Shown here one piece after another: positions 1-12,721 of a stretch of DNA of 64,000 nt. This DNA is from Macrotis lagotis (lineage: Eukaryota > Chordata > Mammalia > Peramelemorphia > Peramelidae), in the NCBI RefSeq assembly GCF_037893015.1, contig NC_133660.1, positions 288,521,078 to 288,585,077 of the forward strand, read 5' to 3'. The translations under genes and the position numbers were made by a program. Under the pieces are notes generated by a model. The model did no database searches. It was not told the origin of the DNA and saw nothing but the letters and a program-made list of their open reading frames with translations. Position 1 is the first letter of the stretch. Each line of letters opens with the position of its first letter.

Positions 1-599
1 GATTTATCCCACTCCAACTAGTCTCCTAAACCCTCCAGAAGTCTTCTTCTTCAGGTTAAAAATCTCTAATTTTTTCAATAAATTCTCAGATGGTATGTGC
101 CTCAACTGGGTACCCTTTCTCTAGTAATTTCCCCTGTGATAAGGTCTTCTTAAGAGGGTATTTTGCAATAGGATGAGTATACTTATTCTTGGAAGGCACA
201 CATTAGTCTAATCTAATACTGCTTTTTTTTCATAGCTATATGACATTACTTTCTCCTATTCAACTTGTGGTTCATTAAAATCCCCTGATTTTTTTTTTCC
301 TGATAAATGTCTATCTATGACTTATCTATCATGCTTGGAAAGATCACATTTTTTTAAAATGTAAAATGAATTTTTTTATATTTATTCATTTCAAATTGCA
401 TTATAGGTTATTTGATGCAAAGATGTAGATTGGCTAGAAAAAAATTAGGACATATTTCTAAGGTTTAAAACTTTGAACTTAAAAGTTCATTGTTTGTATC
501 ACTGTCAGTGGCAATGGGCAGGAAGCCAGCTTCTCTGTCCCTTAGGTTCTAGTCAGATATAGGGATCTCAGTTAGAAAATAAATTGTTATGAAAGTCTT

Positions 600-930
600 C
601 CTTGCCCTGGAGCTCTGCACCTGGGTCCCTAATGATGAGCATTCTATTTCTTGGCATTATACTTCCAAGTAAACTTTCCATCTCCTGGGATTTGGCTACG
701 CTCATAAGTTATCAGAAGTCCACAAGGCTCATTGACCCTCCAGAGAGTAGATGGGGGGTGGAGTGAGGGAACTTCCAGAGTTCTACTCCTGTCAACAAAC
801 AAGCTCCTCTTGTGATTATGGATTGCCAGAAATTACATCAGATAAGGGTCTGTATTAGGTAACCAGGTCAAGAAGTGTGATCATCTGTGACAGTCCCTGG
901 TCTCTCAGGCTCCCAAACCAGATGACTTTT
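600..930. repeat. Diverged direct repeat, copy A
   Basis: Shares ordered blocks with 8340-8665: TCTGCACCTGGG, a stretch with AAACTTTCCATCTCCTGGGA near 670, CAAGGCTCATTGACCCTC, AGAAATTACATCAGATAAGG and CTCTCAGGCTCCCAAACCAGA. Possibly the edge of an earlier duplication unit. Confidence 0.6.
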
Positions 931-1034
931 AAAACTTTTTATCAGTCATACTCCTTCACAAGGCTGTCCCTATAGTAAATACTCAATACATTTTTTGGTA
1001 ACTGTACTAATATTAATAATGAACACTAGAATTT

Positions 1035-1245
1035 ACATTGCCATTTACCTGTGCCATGTCATTTCATTCTTAATTGAATTAAATAGTGCTATTAGCCTTG
1101 TTTTGAAGATGAAGAAAGTGAGAAGAAACCTTAAAGGCCTTGCCTGGAATTCATAGCTAGTTAGTATCTGAGTCAGTGTATGAGCCCAGGTCTTCCTAAA
1201 TCCAAATCTAGACTTTTATTTATTATGTCATCAAGCTGCCTAATT
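1035..1245 (-). mobile_element. MIR-type ancient SINE
   Basis: Degenerate MIR core on the minus strand: GATGAAGAAAGTGAG, a TCATAGCTAGTTAGTATC segment and GAGCCCAGGTCTTCC. Old and heavily diverged. Confidence 0.6.
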
Positions 1246-1511
1246 GAATAAGAACTCAAATTGTTTTAATATTTTAAGCTAAGTCACTTCCTTCAGAAGA
1301 CCATGATCTCAGAGCAGAATATGACATCAGATTCCTAGGATAAATTATGCAAGTCAATTAGTTTGACTTATTTCTGCAATGCCTATTCTTGAAACTTGTG
1401 TACCCTCAAATTTTCTTTCTAACCACAATGCTTAGATATACATGTATATATAAATATATATATTTATAACAAATATGAATAAATGTAAAGTATACATAAG
1501 TGTTACAATAT

Positions 1512-1905
1512 AGAGCATCTAGTTGGTACAGTGGTTGGGGTCCTGGGGTTGGAGTCAAAAACAAGAATTCAAATCCAGCCTCAGGTACTTAATTAGCAGT
1601 GTGATCCTGTGACCCTTTTTTTAAGGCAATGGGGTTAAGTGACTTGTCCAAGGCCACACAGCTACGTCATTATTAAGTATCTGAGGCTGGATTTGAACTC
1701 AGGTCCTCCTGCCTCTAAGGGCCGGTGCTCTCTCCACTGCGCCACTTAGCCACCCCACCTGTAACCCTTTTTAACTGACTTTCCTCATTGTAAAACAATT
1801 TAGAGAAGAAAATGACAAACTATTCCATTATTTTTGTCTAAGAAAACTCCAACAAGAAGTAGACATGAGTTGGACGGGGCTGACAAATGACTAAAGACAC
1901 TAAAT
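1512..1905 (+). mobile_element. MAR1-like SINE, split by a younger SINE
   Basis: The outer element has the tRNA-like head near 1515-1610 and the long tail with TTTAGAGAAGAAAATGACAA and a GAGTTGGACGGGGCTGACAA motif at 1795-1895, typical of older marsupial MAR1-type SINEs. It is interrupted at about 1612 by the SINE described next. Confidence 0.7.
1613..1757 (-). mobile_element. WSINE1-type SINE
   Basis: Carries the reverse SINE core: AAGGCAATGGGGTTAAGTG, CACACAGCTA, ATTATTAAGTATCTGAGG, then CCACTGCGCCACTTAGCC. It is inserted in the MAR1-like SINE. CTGTGACCCTTTTTT before and CTGTAACCCTTTTT after are a probable target-site duplication. Confidence 0.85.
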
Positions 1906-2664
1906 AATAACACATAACCATACCAAAGATTATATAACGCTATCGACTTCATATGCTTGAACGGAAAATGAAATTGCACGGCATGCTGAAATTGCTATGT
2001 AAATGCTGGCTTTTATTATTAATATTAAAAGTTACATTTGTCATTAAATAATAAAAAATTGTGCATGTACAATATCCATAAATATGTATATATGTATGAA
2101 ATATAATATGATAAAGCTTTTGCAACACAGACTTTCTCCTGTGCCTCTTCCTAAACTGGAAGTGCCTCATGATTAAAATCACAAGAAAAAGGACTGAAAG
2201 AATATGACTCCAATTTTGTTCCTTATAGCTACACAAATCTACAATCAGAGTAAATGAAAACTCATTAAATATATTGCAAGAGTAGACACTGTGAAAATGC
2301 ATGATCAAAATCAAGAAAGGAAAGGAAGTCACATTTCAGTTTCTTTATAATGTCCTGAGCCAGATATGTTAAAGGTGCAAAGAAATATCAGTCCCTTCCC
2401 TCACAAAGTTGACTCACTTCCATTTATGACAATTGAACAATTTACTCCAGAAGGCACAATTTAAACATCTTATTTTAGAAAAGGCAATAACTATTTTTCC
2501 CATGTTACCTTGATATTTATTTGATACTTTCCTCAATTAAAGCTATAATACAAGTGTATTTGTTAAGAGATTATTTTTTACCAAACATTTATCTGAGTAC
2601 TGGAGATAGAAATAAAAAACAGAAATAGGTCATGACTTTGGAAGATCTTATATCCCAACAGGCT

Positions 2665-2884
2665 TGGATATAATATATCATCCAGGCCTGGACTCAGTAG
2701 GCTCTGATTTTAAATCCAGCTTCAGATACTTATTAGCTGTGTGATCCTGGCCAAGTCACTTAACCATGTTTAGCTCAGTTTCCTCATCTATAAAGTGAAC
2801 TGTTGAAGGAAATGACAAACCACTCCATTGTCTTTGCAAAGAAAACCCATAATAGAGTCCTAAAGACAGACAAAACTGAACAAG
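2665..2884 (+). mobile_element. MAR1-like SINE
   Basis: Head at 2665-2770 (TGTGTGATCCTGGCCAAGTC), then TTTCCTCATCTATAAAGTGA and AAATGACAAACCACTCCATT leading into the GACAGACAAAACTGAA end. Confidence 0.75.
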
Positions 2885-2885
2885 A

Positions 2886-3038
2886 GGGGCAGCTAGGCTG
2901 CACAGTGGATAGAGCACCAGCCCTGGAGTCAGGAGTACCTCAGTTCAAATTTGACCTCAGACAATTAATAATTACCTAGTTGTGTGACCTTGGGCAAGTC
3001 ACTTAACCCCACTGCCTTGCAAAAAAAATTCTAAAAAA
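2886..3038 (+). mobile_element. WSINE1-type SINE
   Basis: Starts GGGGCAGCTAGGCTGCACAG and ends in a poly-A tract. A perfect 14-bp target-site duplication, AAAACTGAACAAGA, lies at 2872-2885 and 3039-3052, so it landed at the end of the preceding MAR1-like SINE. Confidence 0.9.
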
Positions 3039-3059
3039 AAAACTGAACAAGAAAATATA

Positions 3060-4000
3060 TTCCAATGAAAGAAATAACAAATACAACACTGGATCTACAC
3101 ATTATAAATGAAAATAATAGATTGGTCTTTGCAAGGAAGGTATTATCAAATGAGTGGAATGGAAAAGGTCTGCAGAAATTGGACTTTCCAATGAGTCTTT
3201 ACAGCTTTCTTTTGGAAATTATTTCCCTTTTACTTCATAGGTACTCCATATATCTTGCACATACATGTGCAATTGTCTGCATGTAATTCCTCTCTTCAAG
3301 AGAATATGAGCAAATTGAGAGTAGAGATCATGTTTTTGCTTTGTTTTGTGTTCTCATGACTGACTGAAAAGAATGCTTCATAATTTGCTGACTGGCTAAG
3401 CTACTGTTTGGTATACGGAAGCAAGGAAAATTGGCAAACAGCATTGAGGAAGTAGAACATTTCAAACATGGACAGTCAGTAAGGATAAAAACAGAGTTGA
3501 AAGCTGAAGTGTTTGTGTGAAGTCCAGCAAGTAGAGCACTACCGTTAGATCTTTACATGCATACAGGAGAGCAAGGTATAAGAATAACAAGATAAGGGGA
3601 AAAACCAGATGGTAAAGGATTGGATGTGGCCAAAAGAGATCCTTAGTTTTTATCCTGGTGGTAGTAGGGAACCATGACGGTTTATTGAATTGTATTGGTA
3701 GACTTCCTCTTTTGGTCTTTACTTTGATGGATTTGAGTGGCAGAAACTGAAACAGGGAAAATATAGGTTTTTTGCAAGTCTAATGAGAAATAGTAAGAAA
3801 TTGAACTAGGAGAATGACTGTTGATTAGAAAGAAAGTGATATAAATAGTTTTGTCATGATAGAATTAGCATTATTTAGAAATGGATTGTATATATGTGCA
3901 GTAAATGAAAGAAAGAACTATGAATGACAAGAAAGTTGGGAGCAGGAAGGACAATGATGTGTCATTGCTGATCAGTCTTTACAGGAATATTTGACTTTCC
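3060..4000. other. No gene seen
   Basis: AT-rich sequence. The 73-codon open stretch at 3065-3286 has no recognisable domain and stop-to-stop lengths fit chance. No splice or promoter signal stands out. Confidence 0.6.
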
Positions 4001-4009
4001 ACAACCCTT

Positions 4010-4155
4010 AGCTCATTGAGGAACCTAGGCAAACAGAATTGAGTGTTTTGCCCAAGATCATCCAGTTCATATGTATCTGAGACTGAATTGGAGATCAGAA
4101 AGATGAATCTTCCTGATTTTAGTCCTGGAACACTATTATTTACTCCACCTAGCTA
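4010..4155 (-). mobile_element. Old MIR/MAR1-like SINE
   Basis: Diverged reverse SINE: TTTTGCCCAAGATCATCCAG, GTATCTGAGACTGAATT, ending ACTCCACCTAGCT. Confidence 0.55.
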
Positions 4156-4863
4156 TATTGCTGGACTATGGAGCATTCTTCAGTAATAGGGAAGGTTGGA
4201 AAAAGAGAAAACTGCTTTGTTTTGTTTTGGGGACGCATGACAAATTGGTTTTAGAAATGATGTGTTACAGATACCTTTGGAACAACGAGACTGAAATATC
4301 TGGAAAGAAGTTGGTGATGAAAATATGACCTCATGATGGAGATTGGGTCCATAGATTGATGTCTTTTTATATTTCTTTCCTAACCTATCTTAGTACTTGC
4401 TTATGTTGCTTATTTGATAAATAATAATAATAACAATGTATTAATTCTTTTAAATTTAAAGCTCACTTTCCTTAAAATCCTTTTTTAATAAAATAGAAAA
4501 TATCTGGGGTTTCATTGTACAGCCTTTTTTACAAATGAATGAATGTAAAAAAGAAATGAATAATTCAAAAAGTATGAGTTTTGCACAACTTCATGTCACA
4601 TTTTCTCTTCATGGATTAGCGCCCACTTGGACTTCCCACCCAATTGGTTTCACTCATAACCCTGCTGTATCTTGAAAGACAAAATGAGATTACTGGCATA
4701 TATAATTACTAATATCTGTGATGCCAGAATACTGGTTGGCATTTAATAGATACTTTAAAAGTATTTCTTAAATAAACATATACATATATTGCATATATGC
4801 ATAGAGTGTGTATTCATATAATCATATATTTCTAGATAGATGAATCAGTAGAAAAATATATAT

Positions 4864-4897
4864 GAATATGTATGTATATTTTTATACATACATATTC
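4864..4897. other. Perfect AT-rich hairpin
   Basis: Arms of 15 bases (4864-4878 and 4883-4897) are exactly complementary around a TTTT loop. It may simply derive from a TATG microsatellite. Confidence 0.85.
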
Positions 4898-5257
4898 CAT
4901 TACCTGCCCTCAATATCATTTGAACAATGGCCTAGACTTCCTAGGGGATGAATTATAATTTTTTTTTATTTCCTTCTAGGAGCAGAATCAGAAGTGAGAC
5001 AAATAGCATAACAAATACAAAATAAAATCACAACATATGAAATATGATCCACAGCAGAACACAGAATATAGGTATTATGAATTGTCCCAGACTAAGGAAT
5101 CTTTCAAAGAAGAGTTTCTCTTTCATCTCCATTAAATGATTTGAGTAAATTTTGACTCCAATTACAAATATGACTCAGATATAATCTATTCCCTCAAGGA
5201 GTTTGTCATTTATATGAATTATGTAGATAATCATGCTCATGTAAATTATTTCCTATA

Positions 5258-5285
5258 TTATATATATATATGTATATATATATAC

Positions 5286-5318
<33 letters not shown>

Positions 5319-5330
5319 CAGATAGATAGC
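5258..5330. repeat. (TA)n/(GATA)n microsatellite
   Basis: Alternating TA steps pass directly into GATA tetranucleotides with one GACA interruption. Confidence 0.95.
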
Positions 5331-5340
5331 TTATTTGTGA

Positions 5341-5440
5341 GGTCAGCTATATGGTGCAGGAGACAGAGCGCTGGTCCTAGAGTCAGGGGAACCTGAGTTC
5401 AAATCTGGCCTAGATAGTTAACTTAACCCTGATAGCCTCC
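5341..5440 (+). mobile_element. Truncated SINE
   Basis: Tail-less tRNA-SINE head: GTCAGCTATATGGTGCAGGA, GAACCTGAGTTCAAATCTGG. An L2/MIR-like tail with GGTGCTTAATAAATATCT follows at 5460-5535. Confidence 0.65.
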
Positions 5441-5539
5441 CCTCATCCTCAGTCATTTAGACCTCTTTTTTTGTCCCTAGCACTTAGTCACAGTTCTTGA
5501 CATATAACAGGTGCTTAATAAATATCTATGCCTAAGATA

Positions 5540-6720
5540 TAAAAATTCAAGGACATGATAAATGACCTTTTTCTTTGATTTCAAAAGATTTAGGAGACTT
5601 TCCTCATACCACAACCAGATGACAGCAGTATAATTATTTTTCACCTCATTTTGCACAGTTCAAAATTGAATCTCTCAAAATACCATTCTCAATGATAATC
5701 ACTTTAGTAAGCAGCAGAATCATGATTTGCACACATGATTCCACTCTCTAAATCTAACATCTTTTTTCCTATATTAAATTACTTCTCAAAAGAAGGGCTG
5801 CATCATAGAAGAAAGAGATATCTGACAGAAGGGCTCAGGATCAGAAAAGGCTAAGTAAGGATCATATCTGAACTTGACCTGGAAGCAAACAGCTGCTGAT
5901 AGAATAGAGGTTAGGGAAAGCCAAGTTTGAGGTAAGGTCACATCATTTGGTTGCCTAGGAACTGAGGTTCAAGGAAACCTTAATTTGTTTTTATGGCAAG
6001 TTGAACTAACTGTGGAACTGTCTAAGCACTTTTGATAACAGGGAAAACAGTTTGCTATGTAATAGAGAGCCATTAGATATATATTGTTGCTAGGGTAGAA
6101 TCACCAGAATTATGCTTTAGGAAAAAAATAAAAACTTGTAAGGAACACATCGGAAGGAGATTACCATGGGAAAGGTAATCTAGAGGAAAGGTTGACATCA
6201 CACTGAAGAATGAGAGTTAATATTGGTCCATAGTTAGTATCCTGTGAATATTAGTGCTGAGACTCAGGTGGTGGCAAAATATTACAGACACTGGGTTGAA
6301 AGGGATACCTATCTAGATTTAATCAGAGAAAGCAACACATCAGGAAGGACACATTAACCTAATTGCTTCACTCCTGACTAGGGAATCATCCTCTAAGTCG
6401 CCAACGTATTACTGGAAAGAAAGAACAGATTTATTATTGTGTTGGCCCTTTCCTAAGTCAATTCCTGAGAATGATGACTTTAGGCTTCTTCCTCTTGCTA
6501 GACTTCTGCCTGTCCCTGAAGACAAGGGATCAGTGGGGTTTCCAACTCAGTCCTTGTTCAAGAGTTTGACCATTTGTAGTGTTTGTCTGTTTTCTGTTTT
6601 TTTATTTATTTTGACTAGGATCTAATTTTATTTTTATAGAGATCATCTATCATGGAATACAGTTTTGCTTTTTGCTTGCAGCAATGAGCTGGGAAACAAA
6701 ATGGGGGGGTCTATATTTGG
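5540..6720. other. No gene seen
   Basis: Moderately AT-rich, non-repetitive-looking sequence. The 62-codon frame at 6437-6625 shows no family signature. No retroelement was recognised with confidence. Confidence 0.55.
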
Positions 6721-6959
6721 GGGAAACTTTAAAAAATTGTGACACATGAATAGTCTGGGATATATTTATGCCAAATGAAGCTGTGAATATGACAGATTTA
6801 GAGAAATACACTGAGAAGTATAAACTTGTAAAGAATGAAAAAAATCATAAAACTATTTTTGTCATGACCAGAATAATATTGATAAAGGAAGTAAGTTTCA
6901 GACTTTAGTATTCTAATCAAGGCAGCAATCAATGTTGGTTTCAGAAGACTGATGATGGA

Positions 6960-7370
6960 ACAATCCTACTTCTCAAAAGACAGGAGAGGGACTAGATATA
7001 GAGAATAAGAAAAAAATTCAAGACTGGGCCAATGGGTTGAACATTTTGCTTGGCTTTCCATGGTTGCCAAAAAGCTAGAGAGCGTATCTAACATTGGATA
7101 TGACATAAGCCAAAAAGATAGCATAGGAACAAATGAAATAAGGAGAAATTCAAAAGGGATGAATGTAAGGTATTTCACTTTTACATAAAGCATTGACCTC
7201 ATGAGTCCTTTGCTCATTATGTCCTGAATACTGCATTCAGTTCTAGATGAAGTGATTTAACAAGGAAACTGGTTTTCTGAGGAGCATCCAGAGGGGAGTA
7301 ACCAAAATGGTGAAGGACTTGGGTCCATGTAATATTTTGAGATGGGTTGAGATGGATTTCACTTTTCATA
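6960..7370 (+). mobile_element. Probable L3/CR1-type LINE fragment
   Basis: The clearest part is 7215-7345: CTGCATTCAGTTCTAGATGA, GGAGCATCCAGAGGGGAGTA, then ATGGTGAAGGACTTGGGTCC. This is the pattern of the 3' end of the reverse transcriptase of CR1/L3 LINEs. Heavily decayed. It could be another old LINE. Confidence 0.42.
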
Positions 7371-7399
7371 AACCTTGGGAATAAGTATGAACTCTTTCA

Positions 7400-8330
7400 T
7401 GACTAAAATCTTGCATGTATGACAAAAATGGGACCAAAATGGAGGGCATCTTTATCTATATTTCTATAGTTCTATATATCTATAGTTACAGCTTCTCCTT
7501 CCTGATCAGATACTCAAACTTTAACCTTTAATTCCCACTCGCAAAAACAAAGCAATGTTCAGTGGTCATCTGTATAGTGTGAGAATTGAGTGAATGAAAT
7601 TGACTCCATCTTGTGATTTAATTCCAGAGCTAAAATTTCTTACCTTATTCAATTATGAGTCTAGACTAATTTCTGTCTTATGAGAAAACTTTATTCAATT
7701 AGGGGAATTCATAAAAAATTTTATTGTATTGTTTAAACCTAGCTCTGTGTGACTAGGAAATTGGATCACCTCTACCTATTGCTTGGAGACCTTTGCCTAA
7801 AGATTTAGATTATATGGTCCAGGAAACCCAGTCAGATCTGAAGAGTGATGCAAGGAGTTTTCTCACAACCTCTATGTCTATGTCTAAATTAAAATGGTAA
7901 TTTTTTCTTTGTTTCTTTGTTTGACTATAGTCATGGGAGTGGGACACATCTTTTTCTGATTTCAGAGAACTGCATCATTACTTACCCCCACCCTAATCTT
8001 TCCTCCAATTAGAAATCAGATTACTTAATTTTGTATCATGATTTTCTATTTATTTAAATTAATTGATATGACTTTATTTTGAAAATCTGTCTCATTCTGC
8101 TTTGGATTGTCTGAGGAACCTAGTGACCTGTTTACTATAAATGTTTTGTGAATAAATCTTTTAGCTTGTACTATTTCCTAGGTTAATAGATTAAAAACAC
8201 AGATCAAAAGATGAAAGAATAGTTATAAAACTTTTTAAATTGTTAATAGTCATTCTGCATCTCAGTTTTGGAGGATAACAAGAAAACTTTGAATGAGGGC
8301 CAAGCCCTCATGAACTCTGTGGATAGTTGG
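7400..8330. other. No gene seen
   Basis: AT-rich sequence with no recognised repeat, RNA gene or open frame worth calling. Confidence 0.55.
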
Positions 8331-8339
8331 GAACTCTGG

Positions 8340-8665
8340 AGATCATATGCCCAGAAGGTCTGCACCTGGGATCTTTGTTTGAAGTGGAAAAACATAAGTA
8401 AAACTATCATTTGCAATGTACTTCACTCTTTCTAATCCTCAGGGCCTTGGGAAGTCCCATGAGTCTGAGAAACCCACAAAAACTCACTGACCCCTCATAA
8501 GCCAAGGAGACTTTCAAAAGTTGTTCTGCCTCTAGCAAAAACAATATTTTGCAGTGTTAATGACAGAAGTTACATCAGACAAGGGGCCTTGTGGGCAGGG
8601 AACAAGGGAAGTAAGTGTAGTTGTCAGTGACAGGGGTTGGACCCTTAGGTTTTCAAACTAAAACA
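8340..8665. repeat. Diverged direct repeat, copy B
   Basis: Partner of 600-930, about 7.7 kb away: TCTGCACCTGGGATC, AAAACTCACTGACCCCTCAT, CAGAAGTTACATCAGACAAG and CCCTTAGGTTTTCAAACTAA. The order of blocks is the same; divergence is substantial. Confidence 0.6.
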
Positions 8666-8689
8666 TCTTTCTTTATATTTCTAATAGCA

Positions 8690-8840
8690 TCTGCTCTTGC
8701 ATATTGTACATAGCATATATATTGATATAATAAAATGCATATAATATATATGCATATATGTAATATATAGTATATAATATTTTATGTATCTATATAGTGT
8801 CTATATATACTTATTTGGATTTATATTTGATAAATAAATG
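8690..8840. repeat. AT-rich low-complexity tract
   Basis: Dense TATA/ATAT and ATGCATAT steps. Confidence 0.85.
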
Positions 8841-8849
8841 ATGCTAATT

Positions 8850-11580
8850 AAAAAAACTCACAGTAATAAAATTATTTCTAGTTACCCAACTACCTTTTCC
8901 AAAATAAATTATGGTACCAAAACAGAGAATTTTAAGAGCTACTAAAGACATGTTACACAGCAAATATAAGTCTTTGGAGATCAGAGAAATATCAGATCCA
9001 GTCATTTTTCTTGGATTGCAGATCACTTAAGTTTTTTTTTGCCACCTTATCCCCTTTGTTTTCATACCCATTTTCCTGAATGAAATTATTATCCAATTAT
9101 ATTTATCCAGAACTTACTATTTGCAAAGTCACAATGTGAACACTGAGCATATAAAGATTATAAAAGTTACACATTTCCATCCAAATCATGTTTTCTTTGA
9201 ACTATCACATGGACACCATGATATGAGTCCTGATAATTAGTCAGAACTTTAAAGGAAGGACATTGTAGAAGTGAGGACCATGAAAGGTGGGAATAGAGAC
9301 AAAAGGAAAACCTCAGAATTATAATTTACCTGGAAATTGAAGTTCATAAGGATAAGAAATCCTAAAAAAGGTAGATTGTAACAAAAATCAGTGACAGTCT
9401 GCAATGAGAAGGAAGAAAATTTGGTCTTTATTCCTTATCTAATGGGAAAATTGAAGACCTTAGTACATATATATGATTGTACGTGTATATGTACATATAT
9501 ATTGTACATATATATAGTACATATATATGATTGCTTTGTGAATTAATCTTAAGGATTACCTTGGAATGTCAGAAATATGCAAGGAGGATGGAAAGGAAGA
9601 GATTGGATACATAGAAGTTATGAGGCAATGATGATCTTCCAAGCCTTGATTTAAAGTTTCTTGTTATCCTCCCAAGTCGAGACACACATGGGCACAATAT
9701 GGAGAAAAGTCTGAGATTTTGAAGTGCCAGAACTGTCAGTCTGTGTATACCCTTAAGTACCTGAGTAACCGCATGAAAATCATTTGCAAAGCCCTGGGAA
9801 GTAAAGGAAATCTTGGATAATATATGCTAGAGGAAAGGTTATAATTAGAAAGAAGTGACCCAGAAATATTTCCTGCAAGCTGTAGACCGGAGCAGAGAAG
9901 TGAATCTTGCAATTCCCAGTCCACACCTCTCCCAAATTATTTGAAAAAGGTTAAAATAAAATTGGGAAATAATAAAAAAATTCAATAAAACAAAGATAAT
10001 ATTAATATATAGTGTTCTAAGTCAATATATAGCTTGAAGGAATTCTTATGAATGCCTTCATGGGTCCCATTTCTATTTAATTTGTAAATATTAAGGAATG
10101 AGGTTTAAGATGTAATTGGCCAGATTTAACAAGAGAAAGCAGAATATTTAAAAGGGCAAAGCATAAATGACCTTCTTTCTTTTGTGAGGAATAATTATTC
10201 AAACAGCTCAGCTATTGCTAAAGAAAAAAAAAATAAATGTGGCCCCAAGTTGGTTTGGGAGTAGGGAGCCAAAGATGATTCTGAAGATACAAGCACAGAA
10301 GATGGAGGGAATGGTGGTGCCATTACCAAATGAGGAAGTTATAATAATATTAAGAGTGGTTCCAGATGGAGCAAAGCTCTAGGTAGTGAGGTATGACCTT
10401 GTGCGGTCCAAGAGAAGGCAGGATAGACATCTCTAGCCTCTTCACTCCCACCTTTCTCACAGGTAGCCTTTATTCTTGTTAATATAAAAGCAGGAAGTGC
10501 GGGTCAGGGGCTACTATAAAGGTTTCCTCAGAGAGAGAAGTTACTGGACTAAAATTTAATGTCTACTCCTTTAAGAGTTATTCATCTAGGAGGTATTATT
10601 GGATTCAATCTAACTTGTAATCAATTTGTCATTATAATTGACCTTTTTCCTACCTAATGTCAGTTTCAAAATAAATGCATATAGCAAATTGAGAAAAAAA
10701 TTGCAAATAAAAAAAGGCAGAAATAAAAAGAGGCATACATGTGAAGGAATTCTCCTTTGAGGATTGAAGTAATTTAGATTAACCAAGATAGGAAGTTCTC
10801 CATCTCAATCAAGGGAAACTCTGACATCTCTGGTATAGTTAACTGGACATAGGGACAAGAAGGAGACTATCTCCTCCTCTCATTTCTTCCCAAGACTTTT
10901 TGTGCAGCAATATCATGTGGGCTTTGACCTCTTTGAGCTTTCTTTTTTGTTTATTCATTTTTAATTTACAGAATAAAATAAGCAATAAAACAAGCAAACA
11001 AAAAGTAACAATGGTATAGGAAGTTTAACAACTCATTGAGTATAATTTCAAATTGTTTGCCATTCTTATCTTTCTTCTTGAAGCTGGAAATAAGAAATGT
11101 TTGAAGTAATTCAATGCTAGAAGAAGACCTTAAAAAGATTTCAAATTTGAGGTGTCCCAAGGGACACCAAAGATGTTTAGCACATTCCCACTCTCAACAA
11201 CTTTACCCTCACAGAGAGCAGAACATTCATCTCCACCAGTAAGGAAAGACTCCTGTACTAATAAGCTTTGATACAGAGATTAGACTAATACAATAACTTG
11301 AAGGAACCTCAGAGAACATTTAGTCTAGTGGTTAGGTAACCATAAATACATTCATATGAATCTTTATTTATTCATGAAAATGTGCACACATATGCATATA
11401 TACATACTCATATTCATATATGCATTTCTTTTAAATTAGCATTCTTAAGGTTATTTTCTTTTTTTAATTTGATAAAATATTTGTGAAAACATTTTTCTTT
11501 CCAATCCTATGCATTTCATGTTTTTTCTTCAGTTAAGACCATTAATATTATACAGGATCCATAGACTTCATCAAAGTGTC
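8850..11580. other. No gene seen
   Basis: Unassigned intergenic DNA. It includes an AT-rich palindromic tract at 9462-9532 built of GTACATATATAT steps and a short perfect inverted repeat GGTGTCCC-AA-GGGACACC at 11151-11168. Small frames at 9736-9924 and 10966-11160 are not supported by any motif. Confidence 0.55.
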
Positions 11581-11591
11581 CAAAGGACCCC

Positions 11592-11755
11592 TTGTTGCTC
11601 AGTAGTTTTACCTGTGACTGACTCTTCATGACACATGGAATTTTCTTGACAAAGATACTGGAGTGATTTGCCACCTCCTTCTTGAATTCATTTTACAGAT
11701 GAGAAAATTGAAGCAAATATTATTAAGTGACTTGTCCAGGAGCACTCAAAATCCT
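11592..11755 (-). mobile_element. MAR1-like SINE
   Basis: Reverse tail and body: TTGTTGCTCAGTAGTTTTAC, GACTCTTCATGACAC, GGAGTGATTTGCCACCTCCT, TTTTACAGATGAGAAAATTG, AAGTGACTTGTCCAG. Confidence 0.8.
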
Positions 11756-12554
11756 TATCGTCATTAATGCTTTTTCCAGTATCTCTCCCAAACCAAAACT
11801 CTACAGTAATAACAGTTAATATTGCAAGGATGATCAAGTGGGTAACACAGTTGTTCTGATAAAGGCAGTGATCCAAAAGATATTAGATTTTTTGCCTCAT
11901 GAAGAACCAAACTTGTTTGTTGTTTTGGGTTCTTTTTAGAAATTTGTGGCAACATTTTTGAATTGAATGACAATATACCTTAAGTTTGGATGGGAATAAA
12001 ATATAATTTTACTTTCTTCTCTATTTTACTACCTACATGATAAGTAATCAAAAGAACAAAATAAATCAAACCATACTAAGGTTCTAAGGGAAAAATTTGA
12101 ATGATAGAAGTCCTGGAAAATAGGTTCACGGAACTTCTGGATTGCTGGGAAGGGCTCATTGCATTCAAGTATAGATTAAAATGTCCTTAGCCCATTGCAA
12201 AAGGTCCCCAGAGATTATGAAATCATACAGACATAAATGAATTTTATTCATTGAATTCTTAAGGGTCAATATCTTTCCTTGCCTTTTGCTCACACCCTAG
12301 AGTTTAACTATGGAGCCATATTCAAAAGAAAGCTTCAAGTTGACATGCAAACTTTTAAATAAGTGCAAGTTATGTTAGAAGACAACACAACAAAACCAAG
12401 TATAAAAATCAAAATGAAACAAGAAAGCTAATCACAAAAAATCATTCCTCTGTTTTTGACAGAAATATTTTTTCTGATATAACAAGTAATGGTAGAGCTT
12501 GATATGAAGATTCTGCTGCACACTAAGGAACATATAATGCTTAGATATGTTTTA

Positions 12555-12721
12555 TCTTTCTTTCTTTTCTTTTTTTTTTTGGTTTTTGCAAGGCAATGGG
12601 GTTAAAGGACCAGCTCAAGGTCACACAGCTAGGTAATTATTAAGTGTCTAAGGTCGGATTTGAACTAAGGTTCTCCTGACTCCAGGATGGGTGCTCTATC
12701 CACTGTGCAACCTAGGTGCCC
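12555..12721 (-). mobile_element. WSINE1-type SINE in unit 1
   Basis: Reverse SINE with a T-rich leader and the CACACAGCTAGGTAATTATT core. A 13-bp target-site duplication with one mismatch (TAGATATGTTTTA at 12542-12554, TAAATATGTTTTA at 12722-12734). Unit 3 reads through without it. Confidence 0.92.

Noticed and set aside
1949-2332. 127-codon minus-strand frame near the left end
   Set aside because: No motif, no homologue recognised, AT-rich composition and no splice or promoter support. It is the longest unexplained frame in the first 12 kb but remains within chance.
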